From positions 682,001 through 746,000 of the forward strand of contig NZ_CP119147.1 of NCBI RefSeq assembly GCF_029167645.1: 64,000 bases of DNA, given 5' to 3'. The stretch comes from Streptomyces sp. AM 2-1-1 (GTDB lineage: Bacteria; Actinomycetota; Actinomycetes; Streptomycetales; Streptomycetaceae). Numbering within the stretch: position 1 is the first letter of the stretch; each line of letters opens with the position of its first letter. Of the stretch, positions 8,869 to 18,806 are shown in pieces. The position numbers and the translations under genes were made by a program. The notes beneath the pieces were generated by a model, which did no database searches, had not been told where the DNA came from, and worked only from the letters and a program-made list of their open reading frames with translations.

Positions 8869-10530
8869 GTGGTCTCTCGACGTTCCTTCCTCACCGCAGC
8901 CGGCGCGACCGCAGTCGGCGCGACCGTCCTCTCCCCGCTTTCACCGTTCGCCTCCGAGGCGTCGGCGGCGAGCGCCCCCCTGCCGGTGTCGCTCCGGAAC
9001 AACTCCGGAAGCAACACCGTGTACGCGTACATCTCCGGCACGGACAGCAGCGGCTGGCCGGTGTTCGTCTCCGCGAACGGTGCCCTGAACCGGCTGCCCA
9101 ACCCGTCCTCGGCGGTGACCCCGATCGCCGACTACGCCATCCCGCTGGGCGCGTCCGGCTCGGCCGCCACCAAAGTGAACCTGGCCGGCTTCATCATCGG
9201 CGGCCGGGTCTGGTTCTCCATCGGCCAGAAGCTCAAGTTCTTCGTCAACCCGGGCACGGTGCCCGGCGTGGTCCAGCCGGCGCTCACCAGCTCCGACCCC
9301 AACTGGAACACGAACTGGACCTTCTGCGAGTTCACCTTCAACAGCGCCAACCTGTACGCCAACATCTCCTACGTCGACATGGTCGGCCTGCCGGTCTCCA
9401 TGTCCAGCACCGGCAGCTCCGGCAACCAGACGGTCAGCCCGCTGCCCAACGGCGCACTCGGCTCCATCGCCTCCGGTCTGCAGGCGCAGCACGCACGCGA
9501 CGGCGCACCCTGGGACCGGCTGGTGGTCAACGACTCCTCCGGCGGGGTGCTGCGAGTCCTCGCGCCCTCGCACTCCCCGGTGGACTTCGGCTCCTACTGG
9601 GACGACTACCTCAACCGGGTGTGGAGCCGTTACTCCTCCACCCCGCTGACCGTGAACGGACAGGGCGGCATCGGCTCGTACACCGGCACCGTCTCCGGTG
9701 GCGCCCTTGTCTTCTCGGGCCTGAACACCAACGGCGTCCCGTTCACCAAGCCCAGCGCGGTAGACATCTTCGGCTGCGCCTCCGGACCGCTCTACAACTC
9801 CAACGGCGACGCGCGCGGCGCGATCGCGGCCCGGCTCTCCGCCGCGCTCAACCGCAGCAGCCTGCTGGTGGCCGGCGGCAACAACCAGCCCGACGGGGTG
9901 TCCCCGTCGCAGTACTACACGGATCCCGTCACCAACCACTACGCCCGGCTCGTCCACCAGTACGCCAGCATCGGCTACGCCTTCCCGTACGACGACGTCG
10001 GCCCCACCAACTCCGCCCCCGTCGACGGCCACATCCAGGACGGCGCCCCCACGTCGTGGACCATCTCCCTGGGCGCGGGGTCGGGCTCGGGCGGTTCCGG
10101 TGGCACCGGCGGCTCCGGCACCAGCGCCTACGGCACCATCCAGGCCGAGTCCTACGCGTCCCAGAGCGGCACCACGACGGAGAGCTGCTCCGACTCGGGC
10201 GGCGGTCAGGACGTCGGCTACATCGCCAACGGCGACTGGCTCAAGTTCTCGTCCCTGGACTTCGGTCCGGCCTCGCCGTCCCAGTTCAAGGCCCGGCTCG
10301 CCTCGGGTGCCGCCGCGGGCGTGAGCGGCGCGATCAAGGTACGACTGGACAGCGCCACCGGCCCGCAGGTCGCGGAGATCAACATCGCGAACAACGGCGG
10401 CTGGCAGTCCTGGCAGACCGTCCCCGCCAACATCGTCGCCTCCGCGACCGGAGTCCACGACGTCTACCTGGTCTTCTCCGGGAGCAGCTCGGACTTCGTC
10501 AACATCAACTGGTTCACCTTCACGCGTTGA
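8869..10530 (+). CDS. Tat-exported GH64 beta-1,3-glucanase with C-terminal CBM6
   Basis: A 553-residue laminaripentaose-producing-type beta-1,3-glucanase. The N terminus carries a twin-arginine motif (SRRSFLTAAG) and a signal peptide to about residue 35. The GH64 domain (about 40-400) has Glu154 in TFCEFTFN and Asp170 in SYVDMVG, matching the catalytic pair known for this family. A Gly/Ser-rich linker (about 404-418) leads to a CBM6 domain (about 420-553) beginning YGTIQAESYASQSG. Start: GTG at 8869 preceded by GGAGGG; the gap is short (3-4 bases), and the TTG at 8857 seems less likely because it would put part of the ribosome site inside the gene. It probably works with the GH81 enzyme on fungal beta-1,3-glucan and shares the LacI-type control. 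Confidence 0.9.
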   Translation: MVSRRSFLTAAGATAVGATVLSPLSPFASEASAASAPLPVSLRNNSGSNTVYAYISGTDSSGWPVFVSANGALNRLPNPSSAVTPIADYAIPLGASGSAATKVNLAGFIIGGRVWFSIGQKLKFFVNPGTVPGVVQPALTSSDPNWNTNWTFCEFTFNSANLYANISYVDMVGLPVSMSSTGSSGNQTVSPLPNGALGSIASGLQAQHARDGAPWDRLVVNDSSGGVLRVLAPSHSPVDFGSYWDDYLNRVWSRYSSTPLTVNGQGGIGSYTGTVSGGALVFSGLNTNGVPFTKPSAVDIFGCASGPLYNSNGDARGAIAARLSAALNRSSLLVAGGNNQPDGVSPSQYYTDPVTNHYARLVHQYASIGYAFPYDDVGPTNSAPVDGHIQDGAPTSWTISLGAGSGSGGSGGTGGSGTSAYGTIQAESYASQSGTTTESCSDSGGGQDVGYIANGDWLKFSSLDFGPASPSQFKARLASGAAAGVSGAIKVRLDSATGPQVAEINIANNGGWQSWQTVPANIVASATGVHDVYLVFSGSSSDFVNINWFTFTR

Positions 10531-10537
10531 CGGAGAC

Positions 10538-10572
10538 GCCGGGCCCGCCGCCTCCGCGGCGGTGGGCCCGGC
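10538..10572 (+). terminator. Hairpin terminator after GH64
   Basis: A 15-bp stem (10538-10552 with 10558-10572, one G-U pair) and a TCCGC loop, starting seven bases after the stop codon. Confidence 0.75.
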
Positions 10573-10684
10573 GCACGCACTCCGACCGGCCGGGCCGGGG
10601 ACACCGGGAGGCCGGACCCGAGCCCTCACCACGGCGTCGGCGGTCCCCCACGCGGCGGCCCTTTCCTCCTCGTCGCTCCCCCTT

Positions 10685-10724
10685 GTCACTCCCCCCTCGT
10701 CACTCCCCCCTCGTCACTCCTCCG
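10685..10724. repeat. 14-bp tandem repeat at the end of the MBL-fold gene
   Basis: GTCACTCCCCCCTC occurs twice exactly (10685-10698, 10699-10712), followed by a degenerate third copy that contains the stop codon of the minus-strand hydrolase gene. This suggests recent slippage at the gene's 3' edge. Confidence 0.7.
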
Positions 10725-11904
10725 TCACGAGTTCGAGGGCGTCGTGCGCCGAGTCCTCCGGCATGTCGGGACCGGGCCACGCCTGGTCGGGTACGTATCC
10801 CACGCCCCGCCACCACGGCGCGGTCGGCAGCTCGCCGGACGGTTCGAACGGTTGCCCGGGAATGGGAAAGGCGCCCGGCTGGCCGACCGCCGCCGCGGCC
10901 TCCCGGGTCCACTCTCCGGGCTCGGCCCACGCGTGCGGCGCCAGGTTGAAGGTGCCCCAGTGGATCGGCATCAGGACACCGTGAGGGCGTCCGCCCTGGA
11001 GATCGAGGTGCGCGCGGATCCCCTCGGCGGGCGTCATGTGGATGTCCGGCCAGTACTCGGAGTAGGCGCCGATCTGGATCATGGTGGCGTCGAACGGCCC
11101 GTGCTCGGCCCCGATCTCCTTGAAGCCGGGGAAGTAGCCGGTGTCGCCGCTGTGGTAGATCCGGTGGTCGGGGCCCTCGACGGCCCAGGAGGCCCAGAGG
11201 GTGTGCTGCCCGCTGCGCACGCCGCGCCCGCAGAAGTGCCGCGCGGGGGTCGCCGTGAGCCGGAGGCCCGCCACTTCGGTGGTCTCGTTCCAGTCGAGTT
11301 CACGCAGGCGCTCGGGCGAAACGCCCCAGTGCTCCAGGTGGGCGCCGACGCCGAGCGGCACGGCGAAGACGGTGTCCGTCCGGGCGAGTGCGCGGATCGT
11401 CGGCAGGTCCAAGTGGTCGTAGTGGTCGTGGGAGATGACGACGACGTCCACGGAGCCGAGTGCCGTGAGCGGCAGCGGTACGGGATGGAGGCGCTTGGGA
11501 CCCGCGAAGGCGAACGGGGAGCAGCGCTCGCCCCAGACCGGGTCGAACAGCACGCGGCTGCCGTCGATCTCGGCGAGGACGCTGGAGTGGCCCATCCAGG
11601 TCAGCCGCAGACCCGAGGCGGCGGGCCGCGCCAGGTCGGCGAAGGTCGTGGCGTGCACCGGAAGGGTTCCGGCCGGAGCCCTGCGTGCCCGGCGTTCCTT
11701 GTCGAAGTAGATCTTCGCGAAGTCCGCGGCCGAGCCCGAGGGCCGGGTCCGGGCTCCCACCGGGTTCTGGAAGACGCCGTCGGCGAAATGGGGCGAACGA
11801 CGGATGCGCTCCATCCGGGCGCCCGTCGGGTCGGCCCCGAAGGCGTCGGTGCGCATCGAGCGCAGTCGGGAGCGGAGGGGGGTCATGAAGTCGGCGCCGG
11901 TCAC
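10714..11904 (-). CDS. MBL-fold metal-dependent hydrolase, NAPE-PLD/UlaG-like
   Basis: A 396-residue metallo-beta-lactamase-superfamily protein. The metal-binding signature is clear: TWMGHSSVL before the fold core, then SHDHYDHLD (HxHxDH), the downstream His in TPARHFCGRG, the Asp in YHSGDTGYF and the final His in MPIHWGTF. The whole resembles N-acyl-phosphatidylethanolamine phospholipase D-like hydrolases, which bind two zinc ions, but the bacterial substrate is unknown. No signal peptide is present, so it is presumed cytoplasmic. The GTG start at 11904 has AGGAGA six bases upstream. It stands apart from its neighbours, with a hairpin between it and the upstream F420 gene. Confidence 0.8.
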   Translation of the reverse strand: MTGADFMTPLRSRLRSMRTDAFGADPTGARMERIRRSPHFADGVFQNPVGARTRPSGSAADFAKIYFDKERRARRAPAGTLPVHATTFADLARPAASGLRLTWMGHSSVLAEIDGSRVLFDPVWGERCSPFAFAGPKRLHPVPLPLTALGSVDVVVISHDHYDHLDLPTIRALARTDTVFAVPLGVGAHLEHWGVSPERLRELDWNETTEVAGLRLTATPARHFCGRGVRSGQHTLWASWAVEGPDHRIYHSGDTGYFPGFKEIGAEHGPFDATMIQIGAYSEYWPDIHMTPAEGIRAHLDLQGGRPHGVLMPIHWGTFNLAPHAWAEPGEWTREAAAAVGQPGAFPIPGQPFEPSGELPTAPWWRGVGYVPDQAWPGPDMPEDSAHDALELVTEE

Positions 11905-11946
11905 AGCATCTCCTGGGGAGCTCGATCTCTTCCTATTATGTGCTCA

Positions 11947-11970
11947 GGCGGGCCCGTGCGAGGGCCCGCC
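11947..11970 (-). terminator. Terminator downstream of the PPOX F420 gene
   Basis: A perfect 9-bp stem, GGCGGGCCC / GGGCCCGCC, with a 6-base loop lies between two minus-strand genes. Confidence 0.7.
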
Positions 11971-11991
11971 CGGCTCCCCACGCGTATCGGG

Positions 11992-12456
<465 letters not shown>

Positions 12457-12568
12457 TCAAGATTCCTCCGGTGCGGTGCGGGACGGCGCCGCCCGAGCCC
12501 CCGAAGGTCCCGTTCCCCGGCTCCGGCGTGGCGGTGCACCGTCCTCGGGTCCGGCGGGCGTCCGCTCC

Positions 12569-13573
12569 TCAGGTCTGGCGCAGGGGGGCGTACTCCTCAC
12601 CTCCGAGTCCGAAGGTCCACGCGACCCCGTCCTTCGCCGTGCGGGTCGACGGCGGTACCCGCAGCCAGTAGGTGCGGTGGGTGCCGTCGGGCTCCGGGGT
12701 GGAGTTGACGACCTCGACCATCACGACGTCCTCGTCGCCGGGCAGGGGCACGCGCCAGAGGACGCCCGTCTCGTCCCGGTGGACCGGTTCGGCCGCGGAC
12801 TCCTCCAGGTAGCGGTCGTAGCCGAAGTGCTCGAGCATCACACGGCGCAGCTCGGCGTTGGCCTCCTCGCGTATCCGCTGGGGGGTCAGGGAGTCGAGTT
12901 CTTCGAGGAAGGCGGCCGGCACCGGCATGCCACGCCAGGCGTGGAGGGCGAACCCGTCGCGGTAGGCGAGCGCGGGGCCGTCCGCCCGGTCGAGGCGCCC
13001 CGCTTCGTCACGGTGCAGGGTTTCGGGGCGCTCGGCCACCACGACGGCGTTCTCGTAGGGCCACCACCAGCCGGCGTTCCGCGCCACCTGGGCGAGGCCC
13101 GCCAGTCGCTCGCTCTCCTCGAAGGCGGCGAGCCATGCCGCGTCGTGCTGCCCCAGTACCGCGTCCAGCAGGACCAGCCGCACCGCGGTCTCGTCGCCGG
13201 ACTTCCCGGCGAGCTCGGCCACGACACCCGCGCGGATGCGCTCGGCCAGGGCCGAGGTGGTGTCCCACAGCTGCGCTCCGGTGGCCGACCAGCGCGCGGC
13301 CCATCCCATCGCCCCCAACGCGTCGTAGGTGCTTCGGCGTTCGTGCGCCCACGGCCGGGTGCGCACCTCCTCCCGCACCGACTTCCCGGCACCGTCGAGC
13401 TGCTCCACCGCTTCCACGGCCGCCCTGGGCGAGTCCGCCCAGACGAATCTCGCGGGCTCCGTCAGCCCTGCGGTGCGGTAGGCCAGGCGAATGCCGTCCT
13501 CCGCCGCCGTCCGGTCGGCCGCTCCGGTGGCCGCTGCCACCGCCCTCCACGAGGTCACGTCCCGCGTCGTCAT
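12569..13573 (-). CDS. DUF6745-like protein of unknown function
   Basis: A 334-residue soluble protein with no membrane segment or signal. The N-terminal half is rich in Ala/Trp helices; the C-terminal half contains LHRDEAGRLDRADGPALAYRDGFALHAWRG-type text (about 210-240) and a terminal beta-rich part with YWLRVPPSTRTAKDGVAWTFG. This looks like the DUF6745 proteins that Streptomyces genomes often carry near leucine-rich-repeat/STM401x-type loci. The family assignment is from memory and no function is known. The start was placed at ATG 13573 (AGGAG upstream) rather than at the longer frame beginning at 13648. It lies downstream of, and in the same direction as, the small gene at 13732-14058, which is divergent from the STM4015-like gene. 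Confidence 0.6.
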   Translation of the reverse strand: MTTRDVTSWRAVAAATGAADRTAAEDGIRLAYRTAGLTEPARFVWADSPRAAVEAVEQLDGAGKSVREEVRTRPWAHERRSTYDALGAMGWAARWSATGAQLWDTTSALAERIRAGVVAELAGKSGDETAVRLVLLDAVLGQHDAAWLAAFEESERLAGLAQVARNAGWWWPYENAVVVAERPETLHRDEAGRLDRADGPALAYRDGFALHAWRGMPVPAAFLEELDSLTPQRIREEANAELRRVMLEHFGYDRYLEESAAEPVHRDETGVLWRVPLPGDEDVVMVEVVNSTPEPDGTHRTYWLRVPPSTRTAKDGVAWTFGLGGEEYAPLRQT

Positions 13574-13731
13574 TCCCGCTCCTGTCCTCTTCCGTCCCGT
13601 GTCTCTGCTTCGTCCGTGTGGTCGTGCTCCGTCGGTGCCCGCGTCCACCCGCGGCGCTCCCGGTCCGGTGCGGCCGGGCGCGCCGGCGGTGGGCCGGCCC
13701 GTCCCGACGCGCCTCGCCAGGGCGGTGCCCG

Positions 13732-14058
13732 TCAGTCGGCCACGACGCGGAAGGCGCCCGGGACGTACTCCCGCTGACGCACCACCCGGAACCAGCCCTT
13801 CGGGAGCGTGATCGCGGCGTGCTCCTCGTGGACGACCCGTCCGCCGTCGGGGAGGTGGAGCAGCATCGGCCCGAACGTCCCCGCCTCGCGTATCAGCCGG
13901 CCGGGCCCCCGCACGGCGTGCGCGTGTCCGGTGACCTCGCCCAGCGCGAGCACCAGACGGCCCCGGGCGTCGCGCAGTTCACCCGGCGCGTCCACGAGCC
14001 GCGCGGGCACCTCCGACTTCTCCACCGCCATGATCAGTACGTCGCCCTGCCGGTACAC
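13732..14058 (-). CDS. Small uncharacterised protein divergent from the STM401x cluster
   Basis: A 108-residue soluble beta-rich protein beginning VYRQGDVLIMAVEK and ending in WFRVVRQREYVPGAFRVVAD. It contains an LALGEVTGHAHAV segment and a conserved-looking HEEHAAITLPKGW. I do not recognise a named family; proteins starting YRQGDVL(I/L) are seen as small accessory genes in actinobacteria and phages, and the GHAH plus HEEH pattern might bind metal (speculative). Start: GTG 14058 with GGAGGGGA seven bases upstream. It shares a 195-bp divergent intergenic region with the STM4015-like gene. Confidence 0.6.
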   Translation of the reverse strand: MYRQGDVLIMAVEKSEVPARLVDAPGELRDARGRLVLALGEVTGHAHAVRGPGRLIREAGTFGPMLLHLPDGGRVVHEEHAAITLPKGWFRVVRQREYVPGAFRVVAD

Positions 14059-14141
14059 GGACGTCTCCCCTCCGGTGCGGCGCCCCGTGCGCCGACCCCT
14101 GCCGAGAACGCTAGGAGGTGGGTCTGACAATCGCGCGTTTC

Positions 14142-14183
14142 CGGCGGGACCCCTCCCGGACGCGGCGGGACCCCTCCCGGACG
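14142..14183. repeat. Exact 21-bp tandem duplication in the divergent promoter region
   Basis: A 21-base unit beginning CGGCGGGACCCCTCCC occurs twice head to tail (14142-14162 and 14163-14183). It lies in the gap between the small minus-strand gene and the STM4015-like gene. Each copy contains a GGGACCCCTCCC near-inverted core, so it might be a doubled regulator site or simply a slippage duplication. Confidence 0.75.
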
Positions 14184-14253
14184 CGGTGGTGTCAGTGGCA
14201 CTTGATAGACCTTGCGGCAGACAAACGTCCCCGGCACACCGGAGTTTCGGGTC

Positions 14254-15210
14254 ATGACCATCACGCACCACCTGAGCGAGTTCCACGGCCTTCCCACCGT
14301 CGACTTCGAGTTGCGGACCGGCGGACCCTCGCTCCCCGGGGCCGGCGCCGCGGCCTGGCGTCTTCGGGTCGATCCGTACGCGGACGAGCCGGCCACCAGC
14401 TGGGAACAGGCCTTCGAGCTGTTCCTGAGGACGGTGGACCCGGCCGGTGTCCGGGCGCTGATCATCGGTCAGTGGGGGGAGGCGTACGACTGCGACTCCG
14501 CGCACCCCATCGGCCTGGTGACCGCCGCGGCCGGCCGGCTGACCTCCCTGGAAGCCGTCTTCGTCGGCGACCTGGTCCTGGAGGAGGCGGAGATCTCCTG
14601 GATCGAGCAGTCGGACGTGACGGCGCTGCTCAGCGCCTATCCCCGGCTGGTGGAGCTGGGGGTGCGGGGTGGCACCGGTCTGGTCTTCCCGCCGACCCGT
14701 CACACGGGGCTGCGCTCCCTCACGATCGAGTCGGGGGGTCTGCCGGCCGAGGTGGTGCGCGGTGTCCTGGACAGTGAGCTCCCCGCGCTGGAGAAGCTGG
14801 ACCTCTGGCTCGGTGTCTCGGCGTACGGCGGTGACAGCGGGATACCGGATCTGGCCCCCCTGCTGTCCGGCACGCGCTTTCCGGCTCTGCACCACCTCGG
14901 CCTGCGCAACAGTGAGATCCAGGAGGAGATCGCGGCGGCCGTCGCCTCGGCCCCGGTGGTGGCGCGGCTGCGCACGCTGGACCTGTCGAACGGCGTCCTC
15001 GGCGACGACGGCGCCGCGGCGCTGCTCGAAGGCCAGCCGCTCACCCATCTCGACGTGCTCGACCTCCATCACCACTTCCTCGGCGAGGCGATGGAACAGC
15101 GGCTCGTCGCGGCGCTGGAACCGCACGGCGTCCGGGTCGACCTCTCCGACCGCAACACGCCCTGGGGCGACGGCGGGCGGGAGAACAGGTACACGGCGGT
15201 GGCGGAATGA
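14254..15210 (+). CDS. STM4015-family leucine-rich-repeat-like protein
   Basis: A 318-residue soluble protein. From about residue 150 it shows repeats of LRR type, for example PALEKLDLWLGVSAYGG, PALHHLGLRNSEIQEEI and ARLRTLDLSNGVLGDDGAAALLEG (ribonuclease-inhibitor-like). The N-terminal segment has the HHLSEFHGLPTVDFE and WEQAFELFL patterns typical of the family named after Salmonella STM4015. LRRs suggest a protein- or peptide-binding role in the cluster, but none is established. Start: ATG 14254 with GGAG at 14241-14244. It is the first gene of a five-gene co-directional unit; the next gene begins 37 bases after its stop. Confidence 0.8.
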   Translation: MTITHHLSEFHGLPTVDFELRTGGPSLPGAGAAAWRLRVDPYADEPATSWEQAFELFLRTVDPAGVRALIIGQWGEAYDCDSAHPIGLVTAAAGRLTSLEAVFVGDLVLEEAEISWIEQSDVTALLSAYPRLVELGVRGGTGLVFPPTRHTGLRSLTIESGGLPAEVVRGVLDSELPALEKLDLWLGVSAYGGDSGIPDLAPLLSGTRFPALHHLGLRNSEIQEEIAAAVASAPVVARLRTLDLSNGVLGDDGAAALLEGQPLTHLDVLDLHHHFLGEAMEQRLVAALEPHGVRVDLSDRNTPWGDGGRENRYTAVAE

Positions 15211-15246
15211 GCTGCGCGACGGAGACCGAGCACCCGGGTGGGGACG

Positions 15247-16521
<1,275 letters not shown>

Positions 16522-16600
16522 CCACGCGGACGCCGCGGCCGGCACGGATTCCACCGGGAAGCGCGCCCCGGACCGTTCACCGGGCGGCGGAGGTCCCGAC

Positions 16601-17407
16601 ATGAACGCCGTCGTCGGCAGCCACGATCTGCTGCTCGTCACGCTCGACACCCTGCGGTACGACATCGCCGCCGAACTCCTGGCGGCGGGTCGTCTCCCGC
16701 ACCTCGCCCGGCACCTCCCCGGTGGCGTCTGGGAGGAGCGGCACGCCCCCGGGAGTTTCACCTACGCCTCCCACCAGGCGATCTTCGCCGGTTTCCTGCC
16801 CACCCCGGCCTCTCCGGGGCCGCACCCGCGTCTCTTCGCCGCACGCTTCGCGGGCAGCGAGACGACCGCCGGGCGAACCTTCGTGTACGACTCCCCCGAT
16901 CTGCCGGGGGCGCTGGAGACGGTCGGCTACCACACGGTGTGCATCGGCGGCGTGGGCTTCTTCAACGGGCAGCCGCCGCTGGGCGCGGTGCTGCCCGGTC
17001 TCTTCGCGGAGAGCCACTGGGAGCCGGAGTTCGGGGTGGCCTCACGGGTCTCGTTCGAGTCCCAGGTGACCCGGGCCGAGGAGGTCGTGGCGGCGCTCCC
17101 GGACGATCGGCGGCTCTTCCTCTTCGTCAACGTCTCGGCGCTCCACCAGCCGAACTGGTTCCACCTGCCGGGCGCCACCGCCGAGGTCGGCGACACGCGG
17201 GCGACGCACGCGGCCGCGCTGGAGTACGTGGACCGGCACATCGGCCGGCTCTTCGCGGCGGCGAGCCGCCGTCGCCGGTGCTTCGCCATCGTCTGCTCCG
17301 ACCACGGCACCGCCTACGGCGACGACGGCTACACCGGGCACCGACTCGGCCACGAGGCCGTCTGGACGGTTCCGTACGCCCACTTCTTCCTCGAACCGGG
17401 GGCCTGA
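16601..17407 (+). CDS. STM4013-family sulfatase/alkaline-phosphatase-fold hydrolase
   Basis: A 268-residue protein of the alkaline-phosphatase/sulfatase superfamily. It has the N-terminal metal motif VTLDTLRYD (about 12-20), HAPGSFTYASHQAIFAGFLP, which occupies the position of the nucleophile (a Ser/Thr rather than a sulfatase Cys-x-Pro-x-Arg), and the C-terminal metal motif CSDHGTAYGDDGYTGHRLGHE. It is shorter than classical sulfatases and matches the STM4013/SEN3800 hydrolase family; the substrate is unknown. I use ATG 16601 because GGAGGT lies six bases upstream; an in-frame GTG at 16502 (AGGA upstream, overlapping the previous gene) would add 33 residues and cannot be excluded. The following radical SAM gene starts seven bases after its stop. 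Confidence 0.8.
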   Translation: MNAVVGSHDLLLVTLDTLRYDIAAELLAAGRLPHLARHLPGGVWEERHAPGSFTYASHQAIFAGFLPTPASPGPHPRLFAARFAGSETTAGRTFVYDSPDLPGALETVGYHTVCIGGVGFFNGQPPLGAVLPGLFAESHWEPEFGVASRVSFESQVTRAEEVVAALPDDRRLFLFVNVSALHQPNWFHLPGATAEVGDTRATHAAALEYVDRHIGRLFAAASRRRRCFAIVCSDHGTAYGDDGYTGHRLGHEAVWTVPYAHFFLEPGA

Positions 17408-17414
17408 TCCGACC

Positions 17415-18806
17415 ATGACCACCACGCCCACCACTCCCACCGCCCGACCCGTCGCGCCGACCGCGGCCCCCACCCCCATCAGGCCGTACCAGAGCTACGT
17501 CTACGCCTACCCGCACAAGACCGCCTACCGACCGCTGCCCGACCGCCCGTCGCTGCGCGAGGAGTGGGCCGGCGAAGACAAACGGGCACTCCAGCTCTAC
17601 GCCCACATACCGTTCTGCGAGGTCCGCTGCGGCTTCTGCAACCTCTTCACCCGGATCGGCGCTCCGGGGGAACTGACCACCCGCTACCTCGACGCCCTCG
17701 ACCGGCAGGCGACCGCCGTGCGGGACGCGCTGGGGGACACCGGGCCGGTGCGGTTCGCCGCCGCGGCGTTCGGCGGCGGTACGCCCACCTTCCTGACCGC
17801 CGGCGAGCTGGAGCGCCTCTGCGACATCGCCGAGAAGCGGATGGGGGTGGATCTGCGTGCGGTACCCCTCTCCGTCGAGTCGTCGCCCGCCACGGCGACC
17901 GCGGACCGGCTCGCGCTCCTCGCCGACCGGGGCACCACCCGCATCAGCCTCGGCGTGCAGAGCTTCGTCGACGGCGAGGCCCGCGCGGCGGTCCGCCCGC
18001 AGCGCAGGTCCGACGTCGAAGCCGCGCTCGGCCGCATCCGCGCCACCCGGATACCGGTCCTCAACATCGACCTGATCTACGGCATCGACGGGCAGACCGA
18101 GCGGAGCTGGCTCACCTCGCTGGACGCAGCCCTCGCCTGGCACCCCGAGGAGCTGTACCTCTACCCGCTCTACGTCCGTCCGCTGACCGGTCTCGGCAGG
18201 CTCGCCGGTGGAGGGGCCGCGTCGGACGCCGCCTGGGACGCCCAGCGCCTTTGCCTCTACCGGGCCGGCCGGGACCATCTGCTGGCGCACGGGTACGACC
18301 AGGTCTCCCTGCGGATGTTCCGCCGCGCGGACGCTCCCCCGCAGGGCCCGGACGACTACGCCTGCCAGACCGACGGCATGATCGGCCTGGGCTGCGGTGC
18401 CCGCTCGTACACCTCGCGGCTCCACTACTCCTTCGACTACGCCGTCGGGATGCAGGAGATCCGCGCCATCATCGACCGCTTCACCGCCACCGAGGACTTC
18501 GCCCGCGCCGAGTTCGGCCGGCGCGTCGACGGGGAGGAGGCCCGGCGACGCCACCTCCTGCAGTCACTGCTGCAGGCCGCCGGGCTGCCGCGCGCGGAGT
18601 ACCGGCAGCGGTTCGGCACCGACCCGCACGACGACTTCCCCGAAGAGCTGGCACGCTTCGCCGCGCTCGGCTGGCTGGACGGCAGCGGGGACCGGGACGG
18701 TCGGCTACGGCTCTCCCCGGAGGGCCTCGCCCACTCCGACGCGCTCGGCCCCGCGCTCTTCTCGCCCGCCGTACGCGCCGCGATGGCCGTGTACGAGGCG
18801 AAGTGA
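17415..18806 (+). CDS. STM4012-family radical SAM enzyme (HemN/HemW-like)
   Basis: A 463-residue radical S-adenosylmethionine enzyme. The 4Fe-4S motif CEVRCGFC (Cys68, Cys72, Cys75) sits after LYAHIPFC. It is followed by the AAFGGGTPTFLTAGELERL, RISLGVQSFVD and VLNIDLIYGIDGQTERSW signatures of coproporphyrinogen-III-oxidase-like radical SAM proteins. A C-terminal HemN-like region continues to the end, and an N-terminal Thr/Pro-rich stretch of about 22 residues precedes the family-conserved PYQSYVYAYPHKTAYR. Despite the HemN likeness it is unlikely to make heme, because it always sits in this cluster type; its reaction is unknown. Its TGA overlaps the GTG of the next gene (GTGA), indicating translational coupling to the second radical SAM enzyme. 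Confidence 0.88.
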   Translation: MTTTPTTPTARPVAPTAAPTPIRPYQSYVYAYPHKTAYRPLPDRPSLREEWAGEDKRALQLYAHIPFCEVRCGFCNLFTRIGAPGELTTRYLDALDRQATAVRDALGDTGPVRFAAAAFGGGTPTFLTAGELERLCDIAEKRMGVDLRAVPLSVESSPATATADRLALLADRGTTRISLGVQSFVDGEARAAVRPQRRSDVEAALGRIRATRIPVLNIDLIYGIDGQTERSWLTSLDAALAWHPEELYLYPLYVRPLTGLGRLAGGGAASDAAWDAQRLCLYRAGRDHLLAHGYDQVSLRMFRRADAPPQGPDDYACQTDGMIGLGCGARSYTSRLHYSFDYAVGMQEIRAIIDRFTATEDFARAEFGRRVDGEEARRRHLLQSLLQAAGLPRAEYRQRFGTDPHDDFPEELARFAALGWLDGSGDRDGRLRLSPEGLAHSDALGPALFSPAVRAAMAVYEAK

